From the NCBI GenBank assembly GCA_017518105.1, contig JAFWWC010000005.1, positions 1-42,849 of the forward strand: DNA of 42,849 nt. The letters are read 5' to 3'. Position 1 is the stretch's first letter; each line of letters starts with the position of its first letter. The stretch is from Selenomonadaceae bacterium. Its GTDB lineage: Bacteria; Bacillota; Negativicutes; Selenomonadales; Selenomonadaceae. Made by a program: the position numbers and the translations under genes. Positions 25,586-33,935 of this stretch are shown in pieces. The notes beneath the pieces are model-generated. The model was not told the DNA's origin. It worked only from the letters and a program-made list of their open reading frames with translations, and ran no database searches.

Positions 25586-26542
25586 ATGGGAAAGAGTGTC
25601 ACGCCGACAATCGAAGGCGGCTTGCTGGTCGCGATAACGGTAATCCTTGGGCTAGTCACGGTCTACGTTCCGATTCTCGGCATGTTTGTAGAATTCTTCT
25701 GCGCGGTGCCGCTTGCCGTCTTAACGGCGCGTCAAGGGGCTGGCAAAGGCTTAACGGCTTTGGTCGTCGCGTTTATCTTGCTGTCGATGTTAATCAGTCC
25801 GCTGTTGGCTACGAGGATTGCGCTAAGCTTCGGAGTGTGCGGCGTGGCTTTGGGCTGGTGCGTGCGGAAGGGCTTCGGCGCAGTAAGAATCTTCGTGACA
25901 ACATTAATCGTCGCGTCCGCCGCTCAAATAGTCTCGCTTGCCCTGCTACTAATCATCATGGACGTAAACTTCATCGAGACGCAGATTGAGCTGGTGCGCG
26001 AGTCCTTCAACGAGTCCTTTGCAATGTACGAGTCAATGGGCGTGGACAAAGCGCAAATCAACGACGCTAAGGGGCAAGTCGAACCCGCCCTGCAGACGCT
26101 AGCCTTGCTCATGCCGACGCTAATCATGTTGACGGCGATAATAAATTCCGTGGCGGTGTGGTTTACGTCGAAATGGATTTTCCCCAAGCTACAGATGAAG
26201 ATTCCGTCGTTGCCGCCGTTCGCAGAATGGAAATTCCCCGCGCCCTTCTTCTATACGGCGATAATCGGCGGGCTTGGCATGTATTGGAGCTTCACACGCG
26301 GCTGGACGCAGATACAAGAAGTCTCGTTGAACTTGACGGTAATCTCAATGCTCGTCGGGCTGATTCAAGGGCTGTCGTTGCTATCGTTCATCTTTGACCG
26401 CTACAAGCTCTCAAAACTCATGCGGCGAATTTTCTACGTGCTGTTGGTGTTGAATATGTTCTTGCTTCAGCTGGTGGCGGTGACGGGTCTGGTCGACATG
26501 CTGTTTGACTATCGCAAAAGATTTTTCAAGGGGGGCGATTGA
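25586..26542 (+). CDS. DUF2232 (YybS-like) polytopic membrane protein
   Basis: A 318-residue integral membrane protein with about eight hydrophobic segments, including residues about 10-45, 55-80, 95-125, 170-200, 220-240, 255-275 and 285-310. Length, hydrophobicity and position directly before gdpP match the YybS/DUF2232 family, which neighbours the c-di-AMP phosphodiesterase in many Firmicutes. Its activity is unknown. GGAGG lies 7 bases before the ATG. Its TGA ends at the base before the GTG of gdpP, so the two form one translational unit. Confidence 0.8.
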   Translation: MGKSVTPTIEGGLLVAITVILGLVTVYVPILGMFVEFFCAVPLAVLTARQGAGKGLTALVVAFILLSMLISPLLATRIALSFGVCGVALGWCVRKGFGAVRIFVTTLIVASAAQIVSLALLLIIMDVNFIETQIELVRESFNESFAMYESMGVDKAQINDAKGQVEPALQTLALLMPTLIMLTAIINSVAVWFTSKWIFPKLQMKIPSLPPFAEWKFPAPFFYTAIIGGLGMYWSFTRGWTQIQEVSLNLTVISMLVGLIQGLSLLSFIFDRYKLSKLMRRIFYVLLVLNMFLLQLVAVTGLVDMLFDYRKRFFKGGD

Positions 26543-28603
26543 GTGCCGAGAATTTTATCCGCGTGGCCCGACTCCGTAATCAATCTGGCGGTTATGTTGG
26601 TTATGGTCGCGGTCATCTTCCAATACAATAAAATCTTAGGCGTCATGGCTTGCCTAGCGTGGGGGCTGTTATGTTGGTTTGCACACGTGCGGCGCAAGGA
26701 TAGGGAGAAACGTTTCAAAGAGTACGCCGAGAACGTCATCGGGAACTTTAACGACATGATGTATTACGCAATGACTAAGCTCCCCGAAGGAATCATTGTT
26801 GTTGACGAGGAACGGCGGCTTCAATGGTGCAATTCCGTCATGCAGGGATTTGCTGAAGTCATTCCGCAGCAGGGCATGGACATTGACGAGTTCTGGGAAG
26901 GGCTGTTGCCAGAGGAAATCTTTTCGACCGCGCCCGACGCCGCCAAAGAGGGCGAGTACCACGTTAAGTCACTTAGGCGCAAGACTTCGGACGGCGAGAC
27001 TAAGGAATTTTATCGGCACTTCCTGGTTAAGTATCGAACCTTGCAAGCCAACGCTGACTATTCGCGGATGGTCGTTCTGTTTGCACGAGAGACCACGCCT
27101 TACGAAGACTTGAAGATTGAGTACGCCCGCAGTCGCACGGCTCTTATCTACGTGCAGATTGATAACTACGACGAGGTCACACAGGGCTTGAACGAGGCGG
27201 AGAAAACTTCTCTAATGCTTTCTGCCAGCGAAATTTTGGAAGAGTGGGTTCAGTCGCTATCGGGCTTTATGCGGCGCGTGTCTAGCGATTTGTTCCTTGT
27301 CATATTGGAGCACCGAGCCTTGAACATGGCGATTGAGCAAAAGTTCGCCGTACTGGATAAGGTTCGGCAACTCGTCAACAAGCACCAACTGCAGGTTACG
27401 CTGTCGATGGGAGCCGCCGTCGCCGAGAAGCCTTCCGACGAACAATCAATGAGCGAACTCGACGTAAAGGCGCAGGCGGGCTTGAATTTGGCACTTGCAC
27501 GCGGCGGAGACCAGGTAGCAGTAAACATAGGCGACAAGATGCAATTCTTCGGCGGACGCGCTAAAGCGGTCGAACGCAATACCCGCGTCCGTGCTCGCGT
27601 CATGAGCCATTCGATACGCGACACGATAGAGGCGGCGGACGAGATTTTTATCATGGGGCACACCCGCGAAGACTACGACGCGTTCGGGGCGGCAGTTGGC
27701 GTCATGCTCATGGCTAGGACTTTGAATAAGCCCGTGCATATCGTCCTAAGCAACTGGCTCGACAGCGTCGAAAAGGTTATCGAACTCCTCAAAAAGGACG
27801 AGGCTTACAAAGATTTATTCGTCAGCGCAAACGACGTTACAATCTCCACGTCACTTGAGCCGCTACTGGTCGTCGTCGATACGTTCATCCCGCACCTAGT
27901 CGCCGCGCCGCAACTCCTTAGCCGGATAGAAAAAGTCATCGTCATTGACCACCACCGCCGAAGCGAGAACACCATTAAAAACCCCGCGATAACTTATCTG
28001 GAACCTGGCTCCTCCTCAACGTGCGAAATGGTTACCGAGCTTTTGATGTACTTCGACGAGAAAATTAGAATTGGTAAGCTTGCGGCGACTGCGATTTATT
28101 CGGGTATCGTCGTCGACACGAAAAATTTTTCAATTCAAGCGGGCGCAAGGACGTTCGAGGCGGCGGCTTACCTTAGGCGGAGCGGAGCCGACCCCGTCGT
28201 CGTGAACTATCTTTTCAAATCCGACTACGAAACGACGGTTTCCCTTGCTAAGACGAAGGCGCAATCCGAGTATTACGAAGGCGGGCTGGTCGTCTCTTAC
28301 ATTGACCACCTTATCCCGAACGTGCAAGCAATCGCTGGTCAGGCGGCGGACGGACTTTTACGCGTCGAAGATGTGCGCATGACGATTATCCTTTTCCAGA
28401 TGAAGGACGACACCGTAGGAATAAGCGCACGGTCGACGGGCGATTTAAATGTTCAAGTCATTATGGAGAAATTCGGCGGCGGCGGTCATCAGAACGTGGC
28501 GGGGGCGCAAGTTAAGAACGTGCCCATTTTGGAGCTTAAAAAATCCGTCGTCGAGGCGGCTCGCAAATACATTGCCGAGACCGATAAGCCCGCGACCAAA
28601 TGA
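26543..28603 (+). CDS. gdpP: Cyclic-di-AMP phosphodiesterase
   Basis: A 686-residue GdpP-type enzyme hydrolysing c-di-AMP. Two N-terminal membrane helices (about 8-50) are followed by a PAS-like sensor, a degenerate GGDEF domain (SSDLF at the GGDEF position, so no cyclase activity expected), and DHH/DHHA1 catalytic domains. Metal ligands are visible: His373, Asp377 and Asp379 in GHTREDYDAFG, a VVVDT segment, and Asp469-His470-His471 in the DHH motif. GGGGHQ marks the DHHA1 end. The start is GTG with a G-rich ribosome binding site inside the end of the upstream gene. In many Firmicutes rplI and dnaB follow; here they are replaced by a lipoprotein and a membrane protein. Confidence 0.93.
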   Translation: MPRILSAWPDSVINLAVMLVMVAVIFQYNKILGVMACLAWGLLCWFAHVRRKDREKRFKEYAENVIGNFNDMMYYAMTKLPEGIIVVDEERRLQWCNSVMQGFAEVIPQQGMDIDEFWEGLLPEEIFSTAPDAAKEGEYHVKSLRRKTSDGETKEFYRHFLVKYRTLQANADYSRMVVLFARETTPYEDLKIEYARSRTALIYVQIDNYDEVTQGLNEAEKTSLMLSASEILEEWVQSLSGFMRRVSSDLFLVILEHRALNMAIEQKFAVLDKVRQLVNKHQLQVTLSMGAAVAEKPSDEQSMSELDVKAQAGLNLALARGGDQVAVNIGDKMQFFGGRAKAVERNTRVRARVMSHSIRDTIEAADEIFIMGHTREDYDAFGAAVGVMLMARTLNKPVHIVLSNWLDSVEKVIELLKKDEAYKDLFVSANDVTISTSLEPLLVVVDTFIPHLVAAPQLLSRIEKVIVIDHHRRSENTIKNPAITYLEPGSSSTCEMVTELLMYFDEKIRIGKLAATAIYSGIVVDTKNFSIQAGARTFEAAAYLRRSGADPVVVNYLFKSDYETTVSLAKTKAQSEYYEGGLVVSYIDHLIPNVQAIAGQAADGLLRVEDVRMTIILFQMKDDTVGISARSTGDLNVQVIMEKFGGGGHQNVAGAQVKNVPILELKKSVVEAARKYIAETDKPATK

Positions 28604-28612
28604 GGTATCGTC

Positions 28613-29065
28613 ATGAAGAAATTTTTTGTAGCAATCTTTGCGGCGGCTCTTATGCTTATGGGTTGCGGCGAAGAAAATCCAACAACGTCTGCCGAGGTCA
28701 AGGAGGCATCGCAAGTGCAAAATCAAATCACAGTTCAAATAGGCGGCAGAACTTTTCCCGCGACGCTTGAAGACAATCTGGCTACCCGCGACTTTATCGA
28801 ACGCTTGCCGCTTGAAGTCGACATGCAAGAGCTTAACGGCAACGAAAAATATTTTTACCTCAGCGGAGACTTGCCGAGCGATTCCGTCCGCGTCAAGCAG
28901 ATTCATGCGGGCGACTTGATGTTATTCGGCTCAAACTGCGTCGTACTGTTTTACGAGGATTTCACCACGAGCTACAGCTACACGAGCCTTGGCAAGATTG
29001 ACGCGCCCGCCGACCTTGAAAAAGTTTTGGGCAAGGGCAATGTCCGCGTGCAGTTCGTTAAGTGA
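28613..29065 (+). CDS. Cyclophilin-like lipoprotein
   Basis: A 150-residue lipoprotein. The signal peptide ends in the lipobox LMGC, with Cys18 as the lipidation site, so it should be membrane-anchored in the envelope. The remainder (about 40-150) matches the cyclophilin-like fold of small bacterial proteins: TVQIGGRTFPATLEDN, an internal YFYLSGDLP strand and a LFYEDF segment. This fold group lacks the proline-isomerase residues of true cyclophilins, and its function is unknown. It lies 9 bases after gdpP behind a TGAGG site and shares a GTCATGAA start context with the next gene. Confidence 0.75.
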   Translation: MKKFFVAIFAAALMLMGCGEENPTTSAEVKEASQVQNQITVQIGGRTFPATLEDNLATRDFIERLPLEVDMQELNGNEKYFYLSGDLPSDSVRVKQIHAGDLMLFGSNCVVLFYEDFTTSYSYTSLGKIDAPADLEKVLGKGNVRVQFVK

Positions 29066-29074
29066 GGCGTCGTC

Positions 29075-30520
29075 ATGAAAAATCTTTCTGCTGAAGTCGT
29101 GACGGGCACGCTAGCTTTCTTGGCGATGTTCGTCTTTTTTTCGCAAGTGCACCCGATTGTTTTATTCGACGGCGACGATTGGAACGTTATCAGCGATGCC
29201 CGCGTTGGCTTGCCGAAGTGGCACGGCTGGAACCCGATTAAAATTCTGCCCGAAACGTTCTTCCCGATTTGCGGATACTTCGCGGCTTATGTCGTCCGCC
29301 CGATTATCGGCGACTACCTAACGGCGTTCACGCTCACCGCCGCCTTGATTGTCAGCTTGTTTATCGCGATGTATATCTCGCTGTTCATCAGGTTTATCAA
29401 GGCAATATTCAACTTCGACAAGCTGGCGGCAAGTATCTTCGGCGCGATGTTCCTGCTGTTGCACTTCGCCGTTTTCCTTCAGCACAACACGCAAGACAAT
29501 CTTTACCTCTTCCACACCACCGACGCCGATTGCTACTTTAATTACGTCCTGCCCAATCTGCTGAACGCGGCTTTAGTCTTGTTCGTAGCTCGCGTCGACT
29601 TGACCAGAAAATTTTTCGACCGCCCGACGCCCGCCACCGTAACTTTATTCTTCGTGCTGTATCTGGCAATCTTCTCTAACGTGCTGTCGTCGTGCGTGCT
29701 GGCAATTTATGTTTTCGTCGAGTTGATGTCCCGCGTGAAGCCCAAGGAGTTCAACCTAAAAAAGTTCTTCGCCGCGAACCGGACGTTATGCGTCTTCCTA
29801 GTTTTTTGGCTGATAAGTTTGCTCTTCGAGGCGAACGGCGGACGAGCAAGGGCAATGACGCACGACGAAAGTTATATCGCACTGGTTCTTTACACGGCGT
29901 CAACGCTGATTCCGTCTCTCCTGTTCGACAACCACGGCAACGCGCTAATGATTTTCTCCTTGGTTACGTTGCCTTTCATGTGGCGGGAGAGAAAAGACCT
30001 TTGGCTCGTGACGAAGAAATTTCTGCTGTGCTTGCCGCTGTGGACGGTTTATATAATCTTAGTGGCGGCGCGTGCCGAGGCATCATACGCCCTGCGACCC
30101 GACGTGCAGTTTGGATTCTTCTTCTTTGTGTTCGTTATCTTCTTGACGACTCTGGGCTTTTGGATAAAAAAATTTCCGCGAGCTGCGCTCATCCTGCCGA
30201 TACTGTGCTTTGCGTTGTTCACGTGGATTTTCAGCGGCAAACGAACTCTTTGCCCGTCGACGTTCAATCACGTGCCCGAAAGTGTTTGCGTCCAAGTCAG
30301 CCAACATTTAATCGACCAAATCATTGCCGCCGACCGCGCTGGGCTTGAGGAAGTGACGATAACCGTCCCGAAAGGCGACGATGTTGATAATTATCCTTTC
30401 CCGCTGTACATGGGCAAAAACATTTCGCGGACGCTCCACGCTCACGGAATGATTTCGCGCCGCCTTGAAGTAGAGATTCTCCCCGACGCGACTTTGAACG
30501 AACGATTTAACCTGCCATAA
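29075..30520 (+). CDS. Polytopic membrane protein, possibly GT-C type
   Basis: A 481-residue inner-membrane protein with about 10-11 hydrophobic segments and a soluble C-terminal tail of about 85 residues. An acidic DGDDWN motif lies in the first extracytoplasmic loop after helix 1 (about residues 33-38). That arrangement is seen in lipid-linked GT-C glycosyltransferases and in DUF6056-like membrane proteins, so a sugar transferase working on lipid-linked donors is possible but not shown. It is the last gene of the unit, 9 bases after the lipoprotein, and ends at a bidirectional terminator. Both downstream genes may serve the envelope, but their link to c-di-AMP is only positional. Confidence 0.65.
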   Translation: MKNLSAEVVTGTLAFLAMFVFFSQVHPIVLFDGDDWNVISDARVGLPKWHGWNPIKILPETFFPICGYFAAYVVRPIIGDYLTAFTLTAALIVSLFIAMYISLFIRFIKAIFNFDKLAASIFGAMFLLLHFAVFLQHNTQDNLYLFHTTDADCYFNYVLPNLLNAALVLFVARVDLTRKFFDRPTPATVTLFFVLYLAIFSNVLSSCVLAIYVFVELMSRVKPKEFNLKKFFAANRTLCVFLVFWLISLLFEANGGRARAMTHDESYIALVLYTASTLIPSLLFDNHGNALMIFSLVTLPFMWRERKDLWLVTKKFLLCLPLWTVYIILVAARAEASYALRPDVQFGFFFFVFVIFLTTLGFWIKKFPRAALILPILCFALFTWIFSGKRTLCPSTFNHVPESVCVQVSQHLIDQIIAADRAGLEEVTITVPKGDDVDNYPFPLYMGKNISRTLHAHGMISRRLEVEILPDATLNERFNLP

Positions 30521-30555
30521 AAAAGAAGCCCTCGACATTTAGCCGGGGGCTTTTT
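30519..30555. terminator. Bidirectional intrinsic terminator
   Basis: A 9-bp stem (30526-30534 with 30544-30552, one G-U pair) has a T run on the right and an A run on the left, so it can serve both the membrane-protein gene on + and the HPr-like gene on -. Confidence 0.85.
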
Positions 30556-30596
30556 GAGTGGGTATTTATGAGTGGGTGGGTTAAGATGATTTCAAA

Positions 30597-30941
30597 TTAG
30601 CTGTTCGAGTCGGTCTCGCCGCCGATGATTTTAGAAATTTCGCGGAAGGCCTCGTCATTGCGCTCGCCTTTGATGTTGAGCACCAAACTTTTGCCAGTCA
30701 CGATGCCAAGGTTGACCAAAGAGAGAATGCTTTTGTTTGTGCCGAGCTTCTTGCCCGATGCGATTGTAATTTCGCAGCCTGTCTCTTCGGCGACCTTGAT
30801 TAGGTGTGCGCTCTCTCTGAAGGCAAGCACGCCCTTTGCCACCATGATGAAGGAAACTTCTTGTGCACGCGTCGCTTCGGTCTGAACTTCGGCGCACGCT
30901 GCTTTTCTATCTATGTTTTTAGTCTTGTATGCGCGTTTCAT
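30597..30941 (-). CDS. HPr-family protein lacking the phosphocarrier histidine (Crh-like)
   Basis: A 114-residue protein with an N-terminal basic extension of about 26 residues followed by an HPr fold. Aligned without gaps to Bacillus HPr, Ala40 occupies the PTS-phosphorylated His15 position (VLAFRE instead of IHARPA; Arg42 kept). Ser71 in NKSILSLVNLGI matches the HPr-kinase site Ser46. It therefore cannot carry phosphate in the PTS but could be serine-phosphorylated, as in Bacillus Crh (Gln15, Ser46). The likely role is regulatory, for example in carbon control. AAGGAGG lies 8 bases before the ATG, and a TTGCCC/TACAAT promoter precedes it. It is a single-gene unit with terminator. Confidence 0.85.
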   Translation of the reverse strand: MKRAYKTKNIDRKAACAEVQTEATRAQEVSFIMVAKGVLAFRESAHLIKVAEETGCEITIASGKKLGTNKSILSLVNLGIVTGKSLVLNIKGERNDEAFREISKIIGGETDSNS

Positions 30942-31001
30942 GTTGATAACCTCCTTGATACTGCTTCCGTTGAACTTCCTGCGCTTCCTTGCGTCGACTG
31001 T

Positions 31002-31030
31002 ATTGTAGCAGAGCCGCTACCTTTGGGCAA
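31002..31030 (-). promoter_or_regulatory. Promoter of the HPr-like gene
   Basis: On the minus strand, TTGCCC (31030-31025), a 17-bp spacer and TACAAT (31007-31002) with TGC before it. The leader is about 55 bases long. Confidence 0.7.
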
Positions 31031-31096
31031 TAGGCATTCATTCGCGTTTCAGGTTTGAATCAGTCGTGTTTGCCGCGAAGTTGCTCCTAATTCAAT

Positions 31097-31121
31097 AAAA
31101 AAGCCTCCCAAGTCGAGAGGC
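31097..31121 (-). terminator. Intrinsic terminator of nnr
   Basis: On the minus strand a 7-bp stem (GCCTCTC with GGGAGGC, one G-U pair) with a 5-base loop is followed by six T, just after the nnr stop. Confidence 0.8.
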
Positions 31122-31131
31122 GTTTGTTTTC

Positions 31132-32691
31132 TCAAGAGTTCTTATAGCCGAGTTCGCGAAGTCTTTTTATTGCGGCGGGCAAGTATTCCATTACGTCCGA
31201 GGCGATTAATCCTTCCGATTTTAAATTTTCCGCAAAGCCGCCCGCTATGCCTTGGAGCCAAACACCAGTTAGCGGCGCGAACGGCGTTTGCTTCATGAGA
31301 CCGGCTATCGCGCCCGCAAGCACGTCGCCGCAACCGCCCGATGCCATTGCACTGTTGCCCATAGCCGAGATAAAAATTTCTCCGTTAGGATAGCCGACGA
31401 CCGTTACTTCACACTTTGCCACGATGATTGCTCTGAATTCCTGCGCGGCTCGTCTGACCTCTGGAATAAGCGCGGGGCGGAGTTTCTCGACGGGAATATT
31501 TAAAAGGGTGGAGAGTTCTCCTAAATGCGGCGTGAGGATTGGGATTTGTTTGCAAGCTTTAAGCTCGTCTGCGTTGCCGTTGAACGGATAAATTGCGTCG
31601 GCGTCTAGGATTAGTGGCTTATCGACCTCCGCGACGATTTTTTTAACCAGTGCTTGCGTCTCACGTTCGCGACCGAGCCCCGGCCCCATTAAAATTGCGT
31701 CGACGTGCTCTGCCAAGTCCAAAATCTTTTCCGACGCCTTGTCGCCGCCGATTATCCCCTGCTTAACCTCGTCAAGTGGAGCCGTCATGACTTCTGTTAG
31801 TTTCATCTCGTAAATCGGATTGAGGCTTTCGGGCACGGCTAAGGTTACGAGTCCCGCGCCGACTTTCATTGCGCTCATTGCCGCCAAAGACGCCGCGCCC
31901 GTCATGCCACGCGAACCAGCCACGACTAAAATTTTACCACACGTGCCTTTATGCGAGTCCTTCGGGCGTTCGGGCAGGAATGTCAAGGCAAGTTCATTAT
32001 CGACGAACGTTTGATGAATGTCATCCTTCAACAAGTCGGCGGGCAGTCCAATGTTAGCAACGTAAAGTTTTCCGACGTAAGACGCGCCAGGGCAAATGTA
32101 ATGACCAATCTTCGGCAGGGCAAGCGCAACGGTGTAATCGGCTTGTATTGCCGCCTCGCCGACTTCGCCCGTATCAGCCGCCACGCCCGACGGTATATCA
32201 ATCGCCACGGTGACTTTCTTTGCGGCGTTGACCAGACGAATCAGACGCAGGGCAGAAGGTCTAAGCTGTCCATTAAAGCCCGTGCCTAAAATCCCGTCGA
32301 CGACCGCATCAGAAAATCTCAGCGTGACTTGCAAGCGTTCCCAAGCCCTATCACTTTCGAGTTGCTGAAGTTCGACGCCCATACCGCGTAGAATTTTCAT
32401 CTGGACGTTAAGCGACGCTGTGCGGTGGTCTTTATCGCCGAGCATGAAAATTTTAACGCGTGCGCCCATGTTCGATAGATACCTTGCCGCCGTCAATGCG
32501 TCACCGCCATTGTTGCCGCTACCCGCCAATATGCAAACGCTCTTCTTGTCGACGCTGTCGCCCAAAGCTTTTCTGACGACGCTATAGACACGATGACCAG
32601 CACTTTCCATGAGCGACAGTTCCGGCAAGCCGTATTCCTCTATCGCGCTCTTGTCTATCTCGTGCATTTGTTTTGCCAATGCTACCTTCAT
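31132..32691 (-). CDS. nnr: Bifunctional NAD(P)H-hydrate epimerase/dehydratase
   Basis: A 519-residue metabolite-repair enzyme restoring damaged NAD(P)H hydrates. The N-terminal YjeF_N epimerase domain (1 to about 215) has LSLMESAGHRV, GSGNNGGDALTAARYL and DGILGTGFNG. The C-terminal ADP-dependent dehydratase, a ribokinase-like domain (about 230-519), has VVAGSRGMTGAASL, LMGPGLGRE, ILTPHLGE and GSGGCGDVLAG-type signatures; the window reads SGGCGDVLAGAIAG. The ATG is 7 bases after GGAGG; a longer in-frame start lies in the promoter region. It lies downstream of acpS, a pairing common in Firmicutes, but has its own promoter after the acpS terminator. Confidence 0.92.
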   Translation of the reverse strand: MKVALAKQMHEIDKSAIEEYGLPELSLMESAGHRVYSVVRKALGDSVDKKSVCILAGSGNNGGDALTAARYLSNMGARVKIFMLGDKDHRTASLNVQMKILRGMGVELQQLESDRAWERLQVTLRFSDAVVDGILGTGFNGQLRPSALRLIRLVNAAKKVTVAIDIPSGVAADTGEVGEAAIQADYTVALALPKIGHYICPGASYVGKLYVANIGLPADLLKDDIHQTFVDNELALTFLPERPKDSHKGTCGKILVVAGSRGMTGAASLAAMSAMKVGAGLVTLAVPESLNPIYEMKLTEVMTAPLDEVKQGIIGGDKASEKILDLAEHVDAILMGPGLGRERETQALVKKIVAEVDKPLILDADAIYPFNGNADELKACKQIPILTPHLGELSTLLNIPVEKLRPALIPEVRRAAQEFRAIIVAKCEVTVVGYPNGEIFISAMGNSAMASGGCGDVLAGAIAGLMKQTPFAPLTGVWLQGIAGGFAENLKSEGLIASDVMEYLPAAIKRLRELGYKNS

Positions 32692-32718
32692 AACCGTTCC
32701 TCCAAAAATTTTTTCGCC

Positions 32719-32747
32719 ATTATAGCAGAGCAAGTCGACTTTTACAA
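32719..32747 (-). promoter_or_regulatory. Promoter of nnr
   Basis: On the minus strand, TTGTAA (32747-32742), a 17-bp spacer and a perfect TATAAT (32724-32719) preceded by TGC. The -35 box abuts the T run of the acpS terminator. Confidence 0.75.
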
Positions 32748-32776
32748 AAAAAATCTCTCAGACGTGTGATTGAGAG
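32746..32776 (-). terminator. Intrinsic terminator of the motA-motB-acpS unit
   Basis: On the minus strand CTCTCA pairs with TGAGAG around a 10-base loop, followed by A and a run of T, a few bases after the acpS stop. Confidence 0.75.
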
Positions 32777-32782
32777 TTTCTG

Positions 32783-33139
32783 CTATTCGATAATACAAAC
32801 TGCCGTCGCGAAGTCTTTCGAGTGACTTAGGCTAAGCGAAATATTTTTTGATTCGGCCAACGCCGCGACCTTTCCGCGAAGATGAATCTTCGGTGCGCCG
32901 CGTTCGTCGTTAGTAATCTCAACGTCCGTGAGCGGCAGGATAATCCCCGTGCCCAATGCCTTGAAAAAAGCCTCCTTAGCGGCAAATCGTGCGGCATAGG
33001 AGGCGGCGGAATTCTTCCCGCGTGCGTTGCAATAATTCTGTTCTATCTGCGTGAAGACATTGTCCCGAAAATTTTTCTTTGTGACGGCTCGTCCAATGCG
33101 TTCAATCTCTATGATGTCCGTGCCGAGCCCGCTAATCAT
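32783..33139 (-). CDS. acpS: Holo-[acyl-carrier-protein] synthase
   Basis: A 118-residue enzyme that transfers 4'-phosphopantetheine from CoA to acyl carrier protein, switching on fatty acid synthesis. Family motifs are complete: GTDIIEIERI at the start with the Mg2+-binding Asp, FAAKEAFFKALGTG in the middle with Glu and Lys of the active site, and SLSHSKDFATAV near the end. Length is normal for AcpS trimers. Its ATG overlaps the motB stop (ATGA), so it is translated with the flagellar stator genes. Confidence 0.93.
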   Translation of the reverse strand: MISGLGTDIIEIERIGRAVTKKNFRDNVFTQIEQNYCNARGKNSAASYAARFAAKEAFFKALGTGIILPLTDVEITNDERGAPKIHLRGKVAALAESKNISLSLSHSKDFATAVCIIE

Positions 33140-33930
33140 TTTGCGACTAAATCGGCGTCGGTCTGTGCGCGGAAGCCTTCGTTGGGATTGAACGTCAGAC
33201 TGCGGGCAATCAGGATTTCAACGCGGCGATTCTTCTGCTTATTGTCGGCGGTATCGTTCATGGCAATCGGGCGATATTCGCCGTAGCCAATGGCAGAGAA
33301 GCGGGCGGGGTTGAGATTCTGATTGACCGAGAGCAAATATTTCATGAACGTCATCGCCCGCACCGAGCTAAGCTCCCAGTTCGACGGAAATTGCGCCGTA
33401 TTAATCGGGTCAGTGTCCGTGTGACCGGAGATTAAGACGCGTTCGGGAACTTGCGCTAAGAGATTGGCGACAATCGGACCGATTCTCTGTGATTCGGGAA
33501 CCAAATCAGCTGAACCCGACGGGAACAAAGCCCGCTCTTTAATCCGAATCATCAAGCCTTCTTCCTCAAGTTGCGTCGACAGCTCGTCCTGCAAATTGTT
33601 TTCGCGGATGTACTCTTCAAGTTGCCGTTGCAGTTCTTGTAGCTGTTGATTCTCTTGCAGGTAGGCGGAATTGCCCTGATCCTCCGAAGAAATAATTTCG
33701 CGTGTCATGCTGTTTGAAGGTCCCGCCTTGTCGAAGAACGACGGACCGCCCATGTTGAAAGCCGCCGTGAACGCCTGCGCCATCTGCACGAGCTTGGTTT
33801 GGTCGGTCTGCGAGATTGCGAACAGGCAGATAAATAAAGCTAAAAGCAACGTCATCAAGTCGGAATAGGGAAGGAGCCAAGCCTCGCTAGCTTCTTCTTC
33901 GTGCTTCTTCGCGTGTTTCTTGCGAGCCAA
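33136..33930 (-). CDS. motB: Flagellar stator protein MotB
   Basis: A 264-residue stator subunit. A short basic cytoplasmic N terminus precedes one membrane helix (about 22-42) starting PYSDLMTLLLALF, where Asp24 is the proton or ion-carrying residue. A plug/linker region rich in Glu and Gln (about 85-130) leads to a C-terminal OmpA-like peptidoglycan-binding domain with SGHTDTDP and NRRVEILI. The start is TTG, preceded by GGGGTGA, five bases after the motA stop. The ion (H+ or Na+) cannot be decided by eye. Confidence 0.92.
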   Translation of the reverse strand: MARKKHAKKHEEEASEAWLLPYSDLMTLLLALFICLFAISQTDQTKLVQMAQAFTAAFNMGGPSFFDKAGPSNSMTREIISSEDQGNSAYLQENQQLQELQRQLEEYIRENNLQDELSTQLEEEGLMIRIKERALFPSGSADLVPESQRIGPIVANLLAQVPERVLISGHTDTDPINTAQFPSNWELSSVRAMTFMKYLLSVNQNLNPARFSAIGYGEYRPIAMNDTADNKQKNRRVEILIARSLTFNPNEGFRAQTDADLVAK

Positions 33931-33935
33931 TCAAA

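Noticed and set aside
29692..30348. 218-codon plus-strand frame inside the membrane-protein gene
   Set aside because: Out of frame with a hydrophobic protein that has a proper start; the alternative translation has no domain.
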